A stretch of 64,000 nucleotides of DNA from Symsagittifera roscoffensis (lineage: Eukaryota; Xenacoelomorpha; Acoela; Convolutidae): positions 89,317,845 through 89,381,844 of the forward strand of contig NC_087062.1 in NCBI RefSeq assembly GCF_963678635.1. Reading direction: 5' to 3'. The position numbers were made by a program, and so were the translations under genes. This document shows, one piece after another, positions 37,572-48,680 of the stretch (its first letter is position 1; every line of letters starts with the position of its first letter). The notes below the pieces were generated by a model, which was not told the origin of the DNA, ran no database searches, and saw only the letters and a program-made list of their open reading frames with translations.

Positions 37572-39264
37572 TAATGTAACATCAGGCATGAATTCCGACA
37601 CTAATTCACACATCTCAGTTTTATACTCCATCTCACAACTCAATAACCCGAATATTGAAACCCCCGATGAATTTGCCGATTCAGAACCATCCCCATCCAA
37701 TAATTTTCATAACTCTTCTAATTTTTCTCAACCCCCTTTTCAACCCATATTATCCAATAACCCTGACCCAATCACTTCCACACACTCTTATGCTTCCCAA
37801 GTTACTCCAACCTACTCCTCATATCATTCTGACCAATCATCTCATTCTCCAGACACCCCCCGAATCTCCCCAGAGCTAGATAATTTTATTACCCTCCAAC
37901 AACAACCCTACCACCTTCATACCCCAACCATAAACCAAATCTCCTCCACAATAAATTCATCCAACCCCCCTACCCCTACACCCTCTTCAAATTATACTGA
38001 ATCATTAGCACCATCATCCACATCCACTGAATCTTCACTCAACACTAATAGAGCTTATCGCACTTTTAAAAGAAAGTTTCCCAACCATCCTTTCCCAGCA
38101 AAACCAGGAACAGCCCGTGAATACATCAACCATCCCAAGCATACTAACACAAAAGAATTTTTAGCTATCACCTTACCCTCATTCCCACAATACACCTTAA
38201 ACACCCCTCACGACACTAACGAAACACGCAACTTTGTAGACGAATACGTTTTAATGCCCACTCTCTCTTGGACCTCATATTATCATTTTACTAACCCTCT
38301 TTGCTTACCTTTATCCAGCACTCACATCGATATAGAGCGAAATAAAGACATGCTATATCGACTCACTACACCACTAACCGCTAGACAATTTACTTACACT
38401 GGATATAAAAAATCACTAAAAACACACACTGCACCTAGAGCTAATGAATATACACTAGAATACTATGATCACAACATCATCAGAGCTAACCAAGATCAAT
38501 TCTTAGACGACGATCGCTTCGCTAATCCACAAATCACCGAGAAATTTTTCATCAAGACACCATATGTATTTACACTAAACATCTTCGACCGTAAGTTTGA
38601 CCACATTATTTCAGAAGCACTAACAGACACACAAGCATACGAAAGTTTTAAAGAACGCTTCCAAATATTTTCACTAACCTTTCATTTCCTTGCACCACAC
38701 GAAAGAGATTTGCACTGCTCACACGATATTATGTTGCGCACTAAACAAACCCACACATACAGTTATTATCGTTTCATCCAAAATCACTTTGACCTACACA
38801 CACCCTCTAGACAACCACACCATCGTTTTCAATTCATTAATTCAAAATACACTTCACCGTTTTTCCTAAATTTCACATATTGTATTAAAGATACTAACCT
38901 TCATGGTATTCTTCGTAATTATGATCCCATAACCCAAATGTACATCTTCTGTCCCATCACCAAGACCTTCAACGCCGAAGAATCCCGACCCTTCCTTATC
39001 CCGCACGAGTTTGTACAACCTATAGAAATCCCAATATTAGAATTCATCCACAACACTAAATTCAATCACAAATTATATAACCTAATCCAAAACACACCTT
39101 ATGAGTTTGCAGTTGGCACTGAAGAACTAACCACCATTAAGGCACTTCAATTGCTTTGGCCACTACTTCAGACTAAAAACATCATCCGCATCTTAGCTAA
39201 ACTACTAACAACATCCGATCTCATCCACGACATCTTCCCCCACGGTTTTTTCCCCGACGACTAA
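37459..39264 (+). CDS. Orphan 601-codon accessory protein overlapping env
   Basis: Starts inside the glycoprotein ORF (113-nt overlap, different frame) and ends TAA at 39262-39264. Residues about 1-215 are Ser/Pro/Thr/Asn-rich and probably disordered. About 215-601 look folded, with many aromatic and charged residues (YVLMPTLSWTSYYHF, EKFFIKTPYVFTLNIFDRKFDH, FQIFSLTFHFLAPHERDLHC, EELTTIKALQLLWPLLQ). No signal peptide, membrane segment or zinc motif is visible. I do not recognise it. Directly after the stop lies a strong splice donor CAG|GTAAGTAT. A 600-codon intact ORF in a copy with stops elsewhere suggests selection or recent activity. Confidence 0.65.
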   Translation: MSRQLGSLHRSNSHPTNLTSPIPIIPLFAFPPPDFPSSNVTSGMNSDTNSHISVLYSISQLNNPNIETPDEFADSEPSPSNNFHNSSNFSQPPFQPILSNNPDPITSTHSYASQVTPTYSSYHSDQSSHSPDTPRISPELDNFITLQQQPYHLHTPTINQISSTINSSNPPTPTPSSNYTESLAPSSTSTESSLNTNRAYRTFKRKFPNHPFPAKPGTAREYINHPKHTNTKEFLAITLPSFPQYTLNTPHDTNETRNFVDEYVLMPTLSWTSYYHFTNPLCLPLSSTHIDIERNKDMLYRLTTPLTARQFTYTGYKKSLKTHTAPRANEYTLEYYDHNIIRANQDQFLDDDRFANPQITEKFFIKTPYVFTLNIFDRKFDHIISEALTDTQAYESFKERFQIFSLTFHFLAPHERDLHCSHDIMLRTKQTHTYSYYRFIQNHFDLHTPSRQPHHRFQFINSKYTSPFFLNFTYCIKDTNLHGILRNYDPITQMYIFCPITKTFNAEESRPFLIPHEFVQPIEIPILEFIHNTKFNHKLYNLIQNTPYEFAVGTEELTTIKALQLLWPLLQTKNIIRILAKLLTTSDLIHDIFPHGFFPDD

Positions 39265-40323
39265 CAGGTAAGTATGAATTCAATGAATATTACTAACTAA
39301 TTACAATATTAAAAACTCACCATTCTTTATCCATGTTTTCTTTAGATTTTTAGCCTTCATCCGACAATCACCTACAAAAACCACAAAAGACAAATAAAAA
39401 ATCGCAAATTTCATCAAACAATTTTAAAATTCTATTATTAATCTCTTACACTTATAAATTATTAAATTTAATATCAATGCAGTAAATTCATCTATAAAAT
39501 TTTCCCCCCAAGCAGTAAATCTAATTATGATGAAAATTTGTAACTTAAAATTCCCCCATAACTAGCAGTAAATTTCCAAATTCTATGTAGTAAATTGATT
39601 AAATGCAAATGTAGTACTAACCTTTTGATATTTTCATTCATTCGCACAGAAATTCTATCCACACTCGCACAGCTCGCCCACGAAGAATTGTTTAAAATAA
39701 TAAATTTCAGTTTCAAGCTTTCACACTCAACAACTCTAACATAAAATAACATGTTTCAAACTTTCCTTTAACCCGGTTGGAAAGGAATCATATACTAAAC
39801 AAAACTAACCAACGCAGCTTACTAAATACCACAAATCATAGAATAACAGCATGACTAAGAAAAAGAAACCAACGGTACCCAAACCGGATTAACCCAGTTT
39901 GAAACTGGATAATTTATTCTTTTGAAGACTATTATAAAGTCTCAGAAAGAAATAATAAAACACAAAAAAGTCGAAAGACAAACCCATACCACGAACAATT
40001 TGCTTTTTGGAAAAAGGACATAACCAACAAGACATAAGAAAGACCACAACAAACCCAACATAAAACGTTGTCACATAGCAGGACCCCTCACAAAAACCGC
40101 ATGAAATCATACTCCCACTCCTGGCCTAACCCACCAGGAAGGACGTCCTGAGCATGCTCTATAGCCGGCCTAACCCACCGCGCTACATCCACGCTTTGTG
40201 ACCACACTCCTATTTTTAATAAGAGCTACTCAAGGGTGAGTAACTCTTCAAAATAACCAAACTAAAACAAAAAGCTTTTGTGAAAACAACTAACTAAAAT
40301 CATAATTAAAAAATATTAAACTA
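39265..40323 (+). other. 3' non-coding region with possible 78-nt intron
   Basis: Begins CAG|GTAAGTAT (donor at 39268). A T-rich tract ends TTTCTTTAG at 39345. The rest is A-rich, with GCAGTAAAT phrases recurring between 39478 and 39600. No ORF is convincing. The final 50 nt before the right repeat contain AATTAAAAAATATTAAAC, not a good polypurine tract; the best one (AAAAAGGG) lies inside the shared block at 40367-40374. Confidence 0.5.
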
Positions 40324-41679
40324 CCACGTACTAAGGAGACAGACAAAACAAACACCTTTGAGTACCAAAAAGGGTGTATAATCCAGCAATGATGATGATG
40401 ATGATGATGTTAAATGAACAGACGGACTGACTTCTATGATTGACCTTTGTTTTGTAAATAGCTTTGACCATTCAACTTTTTAACGTGTTAATTGACCTAT
40501 TCGAACATAGCTCTCACTGTAAACTGCCTGCTTAGTAATTCAACGCTGGTGTTGATCTTGAGCATCGATAAACCATCTGCAGCCTTCTGTGATATAAGAG
40601 TTTCATGTCGTCATTCCACGAATGTTTCAACTCAATCAATACCCCTTAAATAGATTATTTGCCAATTTAAGTGTTTGTACATTGAGTTATGAATAACAAA
40701 ATGAAACTCCTTTTTATCAAATTTGCTGCAAATAGGTAGTTGAAGCGAAGGATCATCACCCGGTTTGAATAACTAAGCAGGCAGTTTACACTGAAAAGGA
40801 AGTCCAATTACGCCAACGAGTTTGTTAAAAGTATAGATACAGTTACGACAATTTAGATTTCGGTGTCATCTGTATAGATTTCACCGTCAAAAGTTTATCA
40901 ACTCAACTTTCTATGTACACTTGCGTCTTTTCGCCATAAGTTTGCTAGTTAAATCAGATATGGTTACAAATTTCTTTGGAGATATATATAGTTAACGAAA
41001 GAGTTGCCTTAAGTTATAACATACCTTAACTTATTAATAACATACCAAAAGATGAATTTTCAGTAAGGAGATCTTTTTTCAGAAAAATTACCAACAATAT
41101 TAAATCTGGAGAATCTAGAAACTGTTCTCAAAAAAATAACCCGAATATAGTTTTGCTTTCTATTCTTTTTACACCAAAAGACTTCAAAACAGAACTGAGA
41201 AACCTTAATCGAAGAAAATAATCGAATCGTTTTGACAGATCGGCCTGGATACTTAAAGACCAAGCAAATTGGAACCTGATCTAAACTATATTTTATGATT
41301 GGATAAATTAAATGTTTTACCAATGTAAAGTATTTAATATTAACCAATCATGATCCATCTAACTAACAACCCACTTATTTGTAAGTGCTGAAGTTACTTG
41401 TAATTTCAGCACCAGAGAGATTTGAATTTAACTTAGAAATTAGTTGAACTCTCCCGAGTACTTCAGCAGCCGCAATAAACCAGTATACCCTAGATCTATT
41501 GAGCCTAGCAGAGACTAGTTAAACAACCTGAGACTAGATAGTATAAGAGTAAGATTAGGATCGGTATTAGACTAAGAAGTTGCACGAATCTATCCGGCCG
41601 AAAATAAGATAGCGTGACGAGCAGACGGTGTACCCTATCCGAAATTACTCTATGAGTTATACACTTCGGTCCTAACTCA
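40324..41679 (+). repeat. Right terminal direct repeat (3' LTR plus shared non-LTR tail)
   Basis: 1356 bp, the same length as 21393-22748, differing at four positions I can see (for example GACTGAC/GACGGAC near the start and AATAGGATAG/AATAAGATAG near the end). It carries the same AATAAA (41474-41479) and 28-nt inverted repeat arms (40514-40541, 40767-40794). Sequence beyond TAACTCA is unrelated to that left of the 5' repeat. Confidence 0.92.
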
Positions 41680-41939
41680 AAATGGCATATTTGAACTTTT
41701 TACACTTCTCTGCAATGATTATGTCAAGTTTGAAAAAATTCCAATCGATCTTGAAAAAAACTCCATGCATATGAAAAAATTTTCAGAAGAACAAAAAGTT
41801 TAAGGATTTATATCAACAAAAGTTTTCAATATGAATGAATGAACAATTACCTCCTAAAAACATTTAATTACTAGCATCGGATTTCAAAATCATATCCAAG
41901 CATAGATGTATTTTTAAGATGAACCAAATCTTTTCATGA

Positions 41940-42250
41940 ACCAGTAGATACTAAAAAAACTTGAAGCTGCGTTCTTCCACGATCCTTTAAAAGCGTTTGC
42001 CTCCATCAATTTTTTAAGCGAAGTTCTTCAAAAAATACTTAGCATCAAAAATTACATAAAAAATAGTTCCTCATTTTAAATCAATTTGGATTGATTTTTT
42101 TAAGTCCCTCCATAAAGTACTGTCCTTGGCCCCACTCATTTTTAAAGTTTAAATGATTGATCTGATCCAGTGAATTCCAAATTTTTGCAAATTCGTTGAA
42201 TACGCTGATGATACAGTGCTAGTTTTTGGTATTCACCAATAAGCTGTTTT
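41940..42250 (+). pseudogene. Fossil non-LTR reverse transcriptase fragment
   Basis: Translating across frames gives LKAFASINFLSEVLQKI (like the DxSKAFDxxxH motif), VPP-STVLGPTHF (like VPQGSVLGP) and KFVEYADDTVLVFG (the YADD motif at about 42190-42230), in correct order and spacing for a non-LTR RT. Stops and frameshifts kill it. It differs from the intact element at 17.7-21.5 kb. The 20-kb element's right end lies in or next to it. Confidence 0.6.
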
Positions 42251-42259
42251 CGGAAAAAA

Positions 42260-45237
42260 GCAAATTTTTGCGCTTAAGTTTCAACAAAAGCAATTTAACT
42301 GCAAGCAAAAGAACGACTTTGCAAGAGTGTGAAATTTAGTGGCTCAGATTGCCGAGAATTAAGTTGAAACTATGACAGGAAGGCCAATTCAGGATGGACT
42401 GCTCACTACTCTGCAATGCAACAAAAACAGAATCACCCGGAAACACGAATTAGTGTTAACGCAGTACAGAATACTAAAAACAGACAGACCCAAACCTGAG
42501 TCTCCATTTTGAGGACGCAAAATCAGGGGAAACCGTGAGTGAACCCATGAAAGCAATGTCGAGCGGTCACAAGAATGGAGGAGAAGACATACCGAGGCAG
42601 ACTCTAAAGATCAATTATGAAAAGGCAGCATAAACAACGTCAGTCAAGATCTGGCAACGAAAAAATTGACCGGAAACTGAAACTACAGAAAGAGAAACAA
42701 AAACTAGATAACCGGACTTTGATCTTGAGCACATTAGAGCCAGACAAAACGGAGGCAAAAACAGTAGAGACTGGAAGCATCAACTCTACGAATAATGTAA
42801 CGGGAAAACCCTTCCGCATAAACAAAATTGGTTGCAGAATAATATATAATAATATGTATACAAAAATAACAGTCTCAGCTTACACACATGTCCAGGTTTG
42901 AAATTGAAGAGCAAAGTAGAGCACTACCGGTAAGATGAAACGTGCCTTTGATAACTCACTGAATCCGACGACTAGATGAACACGAGACGCACGGGGTCAA
43001 CCAACGCCAAACGTACCCTTGAACACGCAATCCTGGTGCAACAATGAGGGCAAACACTTTGGAGATGATGAACAGGATTGTGGAAGCATTCGCCACCAAA
43101 ATATCTGGATCTAGTGCAAGAAGCAACAATGAGAGTCAAAGAAAACTTCCAACAAAAAAATTAATTTCAAGATGACTCTGACGGTTGCACAGATACATAG
43201 GTTGAGGTCATGAAATTATATCTAGAGTAAGACAATCTCAACGACAGGCAAGCTTGTACCTCCTTTCTGAGTAATCCTGAGGTAACAGCTTTGAAATATA
43301 TGTTGGCAAAGAAGGAAGAAGGGACACAGCTAAAAATGTTATTCAATATTCTCTTGAGTCGCTTTAGATTGGTTCTGAAGGGTCATCAAGTCATGATGAG
43401 ATTCGAGAAGTGAAGGCAGAGGGAAAATGAATCAATCGGCAGTTTCCTGGATGGTCTGGAGAGCCTACGCCTAAGGAGTGACCCTGGAAATTCACGAACA
43501 GCCACAATTTCAGCATAGCATCAGAACTCATTGGTAGTGTACGAAGTGATGACCTGAGTACGATGCTACTTTCGATACTACATTTTATCGAAAGAAGATG
43601 CTCCAACTCCAGCAAAAACGAGGCATAAATCCAGAGATTAATTGCTGATGAAACCAAAGAAATACTCAGTCTCCATATCAATCTATATTATAAACACTCG
43701 ACCCATAAATACTCAGTCCATGTTCTCGAGTGGAGGAAATTACCCATGTAGGACCGCAGCCCAGAACTCATCGTGGTACTAACCGAATGACAATATGGAT
43801 CACTTGGGCTCATCGGATCATCCCATGACTAATAGCACACTGTATAGACAAAGGATGAAAATCCTAGGATTTTCTCCGAACAAAAGAACACCCAGAACAG
43901 ATGGACGAATTTGAATACTACAGCGGACGCTCGAACAAGATAGCTACTAGATTGATCTTTGGCAGCCAAGAGGAAGGGCACTTTAGAAGGACACATGATG
44001 ATAAATGGTCGCTATACAGAAGCACAAGGCTCATATCAAGTGATGCTGAACATAGATGATGCTAACAACTATACATAAAGTGTGTTAACTTGTGATGATG
44101 ACTTGGCCAATCAGTTATTCATTGGGAAACAGGAACTCGAGGTCAGAGCAACAGATAAACAGTGCCATGTTGGAAGAAGATGCCATGCATTTGGGCACAG
44201 AAGCAGATGTGACAGCCGACTTTCTGGATATAAGTAAAACAAAGAAAATCCCTCAAAGGCCTTCTAGAAGACACCGTGGCGTTCTTGAGCGTGATGCCTA
44301 TTGAAACTTGGTCCGGGACGAGATTTGATGATCGGACTTGATTGACTCTAGAGTGCGTTTCGCAGCGGCGAACAAGGGCGCCCTACATGTCTGAGAAGGA
44401 CTCAAAATAATATGGGAGGCAGGAACTTATGAACGAACTTCCAGGTCTTCGAATCCGATCAACTAATATTACTGAGACTTCATCAGAATTTCGATGTTAC
44501 CATTAAACTTGTTAGTGCGATGTTCAGAGTACGTAATCAAGAGATATAGTACATTGTGAAACCGGTAATTTCAATAATAGTTAACCAGCTAAGAACTCCG
44601 GAGTTCTTGAGTAGGAGGGTAAGACTAGGGGCAATAGAAGGAGCAATCGTGAGCTTGAAAAAGAAAATTTTCAATGAACTAAATTATGATAATCAGGTAT
44701 GCGTTAATCCCAACCTCAATGTTATACGTACTACCATTATAGGAAGATGCTTCTCGTTAAAAAAAAGGTGTCTGCGTGTGAGCGTCCTGTTATACACACA
44801 TGACGTTCCCATCAGGATACAGGAATATGGAAACTGATATACATACTACCAGTAAAGCCAGGATAAGAGGGGAACAAGAACTTCAAATTACATGAAGTGA
44901 TTATTTGTCCAAATCACAAGGAAAAAAATCTATCTTAAAACGTATAGAAAAACATCTTGCTCTAAAAGTTTTTACCTAAAATTGAGACTGATGATGGTCT
45001 ATCAATTTGTTCTAATTTTCCTGAAAGACCAAACCCAGAGAAAACGAACATGAACAAACCGTTATTACTAGAAATAGAACATCATCTAATGGGCAAAAAT
45101 ACAGATGAACAACTCGAAGCCATGAAAGATGTATAAGACAAAATCGGGATATTTCATCGAAGCACAGAGTCAATATTGGTTGCTTTAATTTTGTGGAACT
45201 TGAAAATGAACTAGAGCCAGATGCGCTGCCACACAGT
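42260..45237 (+). pseudogene. Decayed gag/protease-side DNA of a Ty3 relic
   Basis: About 3 kb of purine-rich DNA with only short ORFs. It lies directly upstream of clear Ty3 pol relics in the same orientation. Near 44320 a frame reads DLMIGLD-L, like the LLGMDWL segment after a retroviral-type protease. Other stretches (42617-42901, lysine-rich; 44556-44837) cannot be assigned. I infer the gag-protease half of the same dead element, with low certainty. Confidence 0.35.
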
Positions 45238-48200
45238 TAGGGGCGAGATGTATGATTCCACAAAAAGCTGACGCATGTAGAAAACAAAAAGGAACATTTG
45301 TGGAGTAAGGCATGATATAACCATCCAGATCACCGTGGGCCTGCGGGATAGAGACAGCCAAAATGATGGGTAATCAATTGATATTCTGATGAGAATTTCA
45401 ATATCTTAACTCCATCACGGTGAAGGATGCCTATCCGATCCCTTGAATAGACGAAGGCGTAATATAGCCTGATATCAAATTTAGGGGTTGCAAAACTTTT
45501 TTTACCACACCAGATTGACGTTCAGCGTAAAGTAACTAACAATCAGGAAGCAAGAGAGAGAAAATACAGGTTTTGCTTGCGAGCTAAGGATCTTCCTGTG
45601 GAAACTGCTGTCTTTTGTTTTTTTTTTGCAACGCGACAGCAGCATTCCAGAGATTGATGTCACAAGCCTTGAAGGCAGTGACAAAGAAAGATATGCCAAT
45701 TTGATTGAGTGCTATACAGACGCCGAGGTTAGTGCCAAATCAAGGCTTGACGTTCAAACAGTACAACTCGATGAAAAAAAAGAGCAGGTCAAAAAAGCAA
45801 ACTGTCGAAATCGGAGATCTTGAAAAACTCGAAAAAATACCTCAGGGGAATGGTCGATAAACAAGGAAAAAGACCGGATCCGGATCTAGTGAAGTCGGTC
45901 TTGACTTCGAAAGTACCTACGAAGGAATGCCAGGTACAAGTTTTCTCGGGTTTGCGATCTTTTGCAGAGAACTTTTCTAAAGGTATGCTGACAAAGTGGC
46001 ACAAGAGCAAAATTTTCACGCGGGACATAAAAGCTGATAGAGCATGCGAAGCGCGGGTCCTGGGTATGCCGACATCAAAATGCTTGTATGTCTTAGACAC
46101 AGATATCTCTGTAGATGGAGTATAAGACATATTGTATCAAGAGCAGGAATAGAATGGAAAGACGGTATTAAACCGATCGCCTCTGGCAGTAAAGTCGAGC
46201 TGAAGTACAGAGCCTCGAAAAGCGGAGATGTTTGCCGTGATAACATTTGTGACTCGAAATACAGAGCATACTTTGGGAGCGCGCCGTTCAACTTTCGTGT
46301 GGATATCAGGTCATTGCCATGAATAAAGAGACATTCAATTGATCTGAGCCACATTGGCAGATGGATTGACATCTGACTGGATACAACATAAAAATTGAAC
46401 ACCACACAAGAGACAAGCATAAAAAACCGTAATTTAACGAATATCAATAGATAAGGGAGACAGACAGCAGACCTGAGATAAAAGAAGGACTCTTTTTCAT
46501 CAACCAGAAAAAAACGACAGTAAAACAAGCTATTTGGTGGCTAGTAAAGTCAAGCAACCAAATAGAAGGCCATCCGGAGCTACCAACACAGATACACGGA
46601 CTGAGATCCTAACAAGACTCAGACTAGGGAAGAGATCGGAAACAAAGATGACACGGCGGAGGCAGTCAACACAAAAAACAGGCAAAAAATTGATAAATTT
46701 TGCACAAAAACACGACAAGTCCGATCTGACTAAGCACATCGAGTGCAAAGTTTTGACAAAAACAATTAAAAGAAAAGCGGGATAAAAAACGCAAAGAAAT
46801 CACAACAGATTTCAATGATCTGTTAAAATAGACCAAATATCAATGAATTCAAGACGCAAATGTTGAGTTAAATTCCATCAAGCAATAGGAGAAAGTTAAC
46901 GTTCAGACAAGAACTGTTTATGGTCGGTCAGGAAAATGAGTCTGAGAAGCCTGTGAAATATGAGAAGTGAAATATGAGAAGTCTGTGAAATCTGAGAAGT
47001 CTTTTAATTGAGAGTCAAATGCACCAAAATATTTTTATCAAAGGAGGATTCAAATACAGACGCGGAGAGTAACTCAGCACTTGACAAAAACGATGAATAG
47101 ATCATCTATGATGTGGAAGTGAAAGCAAAGCTTCGAGGTCAAGATCGATAACTAGAGACTGACCCAACATCTGGAATCTTTGACAAAACGAGTAACTGAA
47201 GCAGTGATGAAGCAGAACGAGAACTAATGGCAGTATCCAGGAATTACTTTAAGGAGTTATTTTGCAACAACAATGCTAGCACCAACATAGAGTCCGATCG
47301 TCGAAGCAGAATATTGACGCGAATCGTCCGGGTAAAGCCGAAAGAAGAAACGCATTGTTCAGAGATCTTTTGCGTCTAAGTATGAAAGTCAAGAAGGAAG
47401 ACGTAAAGGCAAGATACAGGCTTTCAGATTTCCTGAGAGCACTTAAAATTGACAAAATGACCAGCAACCTATCTAGATGGATCAAGACGAGGTAAAAATA
47501 AGTAGATCTGTCAGAAGACAGTTACAAGACCCTGATTTAAATCTGTAAGGAACGGAAAGAAGTACTTCACCTCACATCGGATGGACTGGTCCCATGTTAA
47601 GGGAAAGAAGATGAAAAATTTCACATCTTCGATACCAGAACTGCCACCTCAACTATACCAGACTGAAGTCAAGGGTCGATAGATAAAAATCAACTGAGAT
47701 TGAATTCTTCCGCGTTTTTGACTGGCCAGGGGCCTTTTACAACAGAAAAGCGTTTATAAGATCAAAAACCTCAAAAAATCAGAATATCAACGTTTTTTTA
47801 GAAAAAACAATGAGAAACACTTGTTGGCGACTTGACTAAGGAGCTCACAAGGAAATCTCATATGGAATAGGTACACTCAACAACCTATCACCCGCAAACC
47901 AATGATCTTTTGTAAACATGTTAAGCGTATACTGCTCAAGGTACATGACAGACTGGGATAAGTATCTGCCTCAACTAGAGGGCACCTACGAGAAGACTAG
48001 TTCATACCAAAGGATATGGAGTGCTTAGTAAGTTTTGTGGTGGAAATTTTGTACCAAAAATAATAGAACTAGTTATACTATTGACGATGAATATTAAGAG
48101 TCAGAGAAAAAGAAAGACTAGCATGACCTGTAAGAGATAGAGCCATGATTTCCTGATAGACATGATAAGACACAACGAATTGAAAAAAGAAGTGGCTGGC

Positions 48201-48669
48201 ATTGGGGTTACAGAAACAGAGCACGACCGCCAAATCATCAAAAACGATGACGCTTACTGGCACATGATAGTAGCATGCCGTAGTCTGAAGTTGATCTAGA
48301 ACACGCTGAACTTGAGAAAAAGGAGAAGCGTAAATATAGTGTACTAGAGTGATTGCATGAAGCCGAAGACAAGAAATAAACAATGAATCACGTTGCGGGA
48401 AGTGGACTCGTCAGCAGAAAATTTTATAACACTAGTTCGGGCTGGATAGGAGAAGACCAAATACTAAGAAAACAACCCAGCAATCTATAAGCGCAGCTAC
48501 CGACAGGGATGTCGAGGAGTTTTATTGTCAAGTAGGGGGGTTAGAGCTAAGCACACCAAAAAATAACAAAAAACAAGAACCAGAGCCAGAAAAAGAAGAG
48601 CCAACTATAGGAGGATTATTTAACAAAAAATGAATATTCTGATTAAACAATCATAGCAGACAGTTACCT
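45238..48669 (+). pseudogene. Ty3/gypsy pol relic, tandem copy A
   Basis: Frames joined by eye show RT: VKDAYPIP-IDE (45421-45462), FFTTPD-RSA (about 45500), then CNATAAFQRLMSQAL (about 45629). Next come the connection and RNase H: FSGLRSFAENFS (45940-45975), YVLDTDIS (about 46086) and IGRWIDI (about 46345-46370). The integrase end is TYHPQTN and DWDKYLPQL (about 47890-47980). Order and spacing are those of Ty3 pol. Many stops and frameshifts. A short GTGAAATATGAGAAGT repeat at about 46930-47005 is absent from copy B. It is unrelated in detail to either intact LTR element in the window. Confidence 0.8.
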
Positions 48670-48680
48670 ATTCATACAGT

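Larger units (their letters stand above)
21393..41679 (+). mobile_element. 20-kb env-bearing Ty3-type LTR retroelement (endogenous retrovirus-like)
   Basis: Bounded by 1356-bp direct repeats, 21393-22748 and 40324-41679, with four visible substitutions. Internal order: PBS-like site, 1.2-kb leader, small basic ORF, gag-protease, RT-RNase H-integrase, short membrane ORF, Ser/Thr/Pro-rich ORF, chuvirus-like glycoprotein, orphan ORF, 1-kb 3' region. Pol is Ty3/gypsy in type, whereas the glycoprotein looks borrowed from a negative-strand RNA virus lineage. The coding strand is rich in A and C and very poor in G, unlike both flanks. No target duplication is visible, and the left boundary runs straight into an intact non-LTR element. 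In-frame stops in pol and one accessory ORF make this copy defective. It is described as found; no repaired version is given. Confidence 0.93.

Noticed and set aside
21393..41679. Integrated large DNA virus or Polinton
   Set aside because: Gag, RT, RNase H, integrase, terminal repeats and a PBS-like site give a retroelement; no DNA polymerase B, ATPase or adenovirus-type capsid genes are seen.
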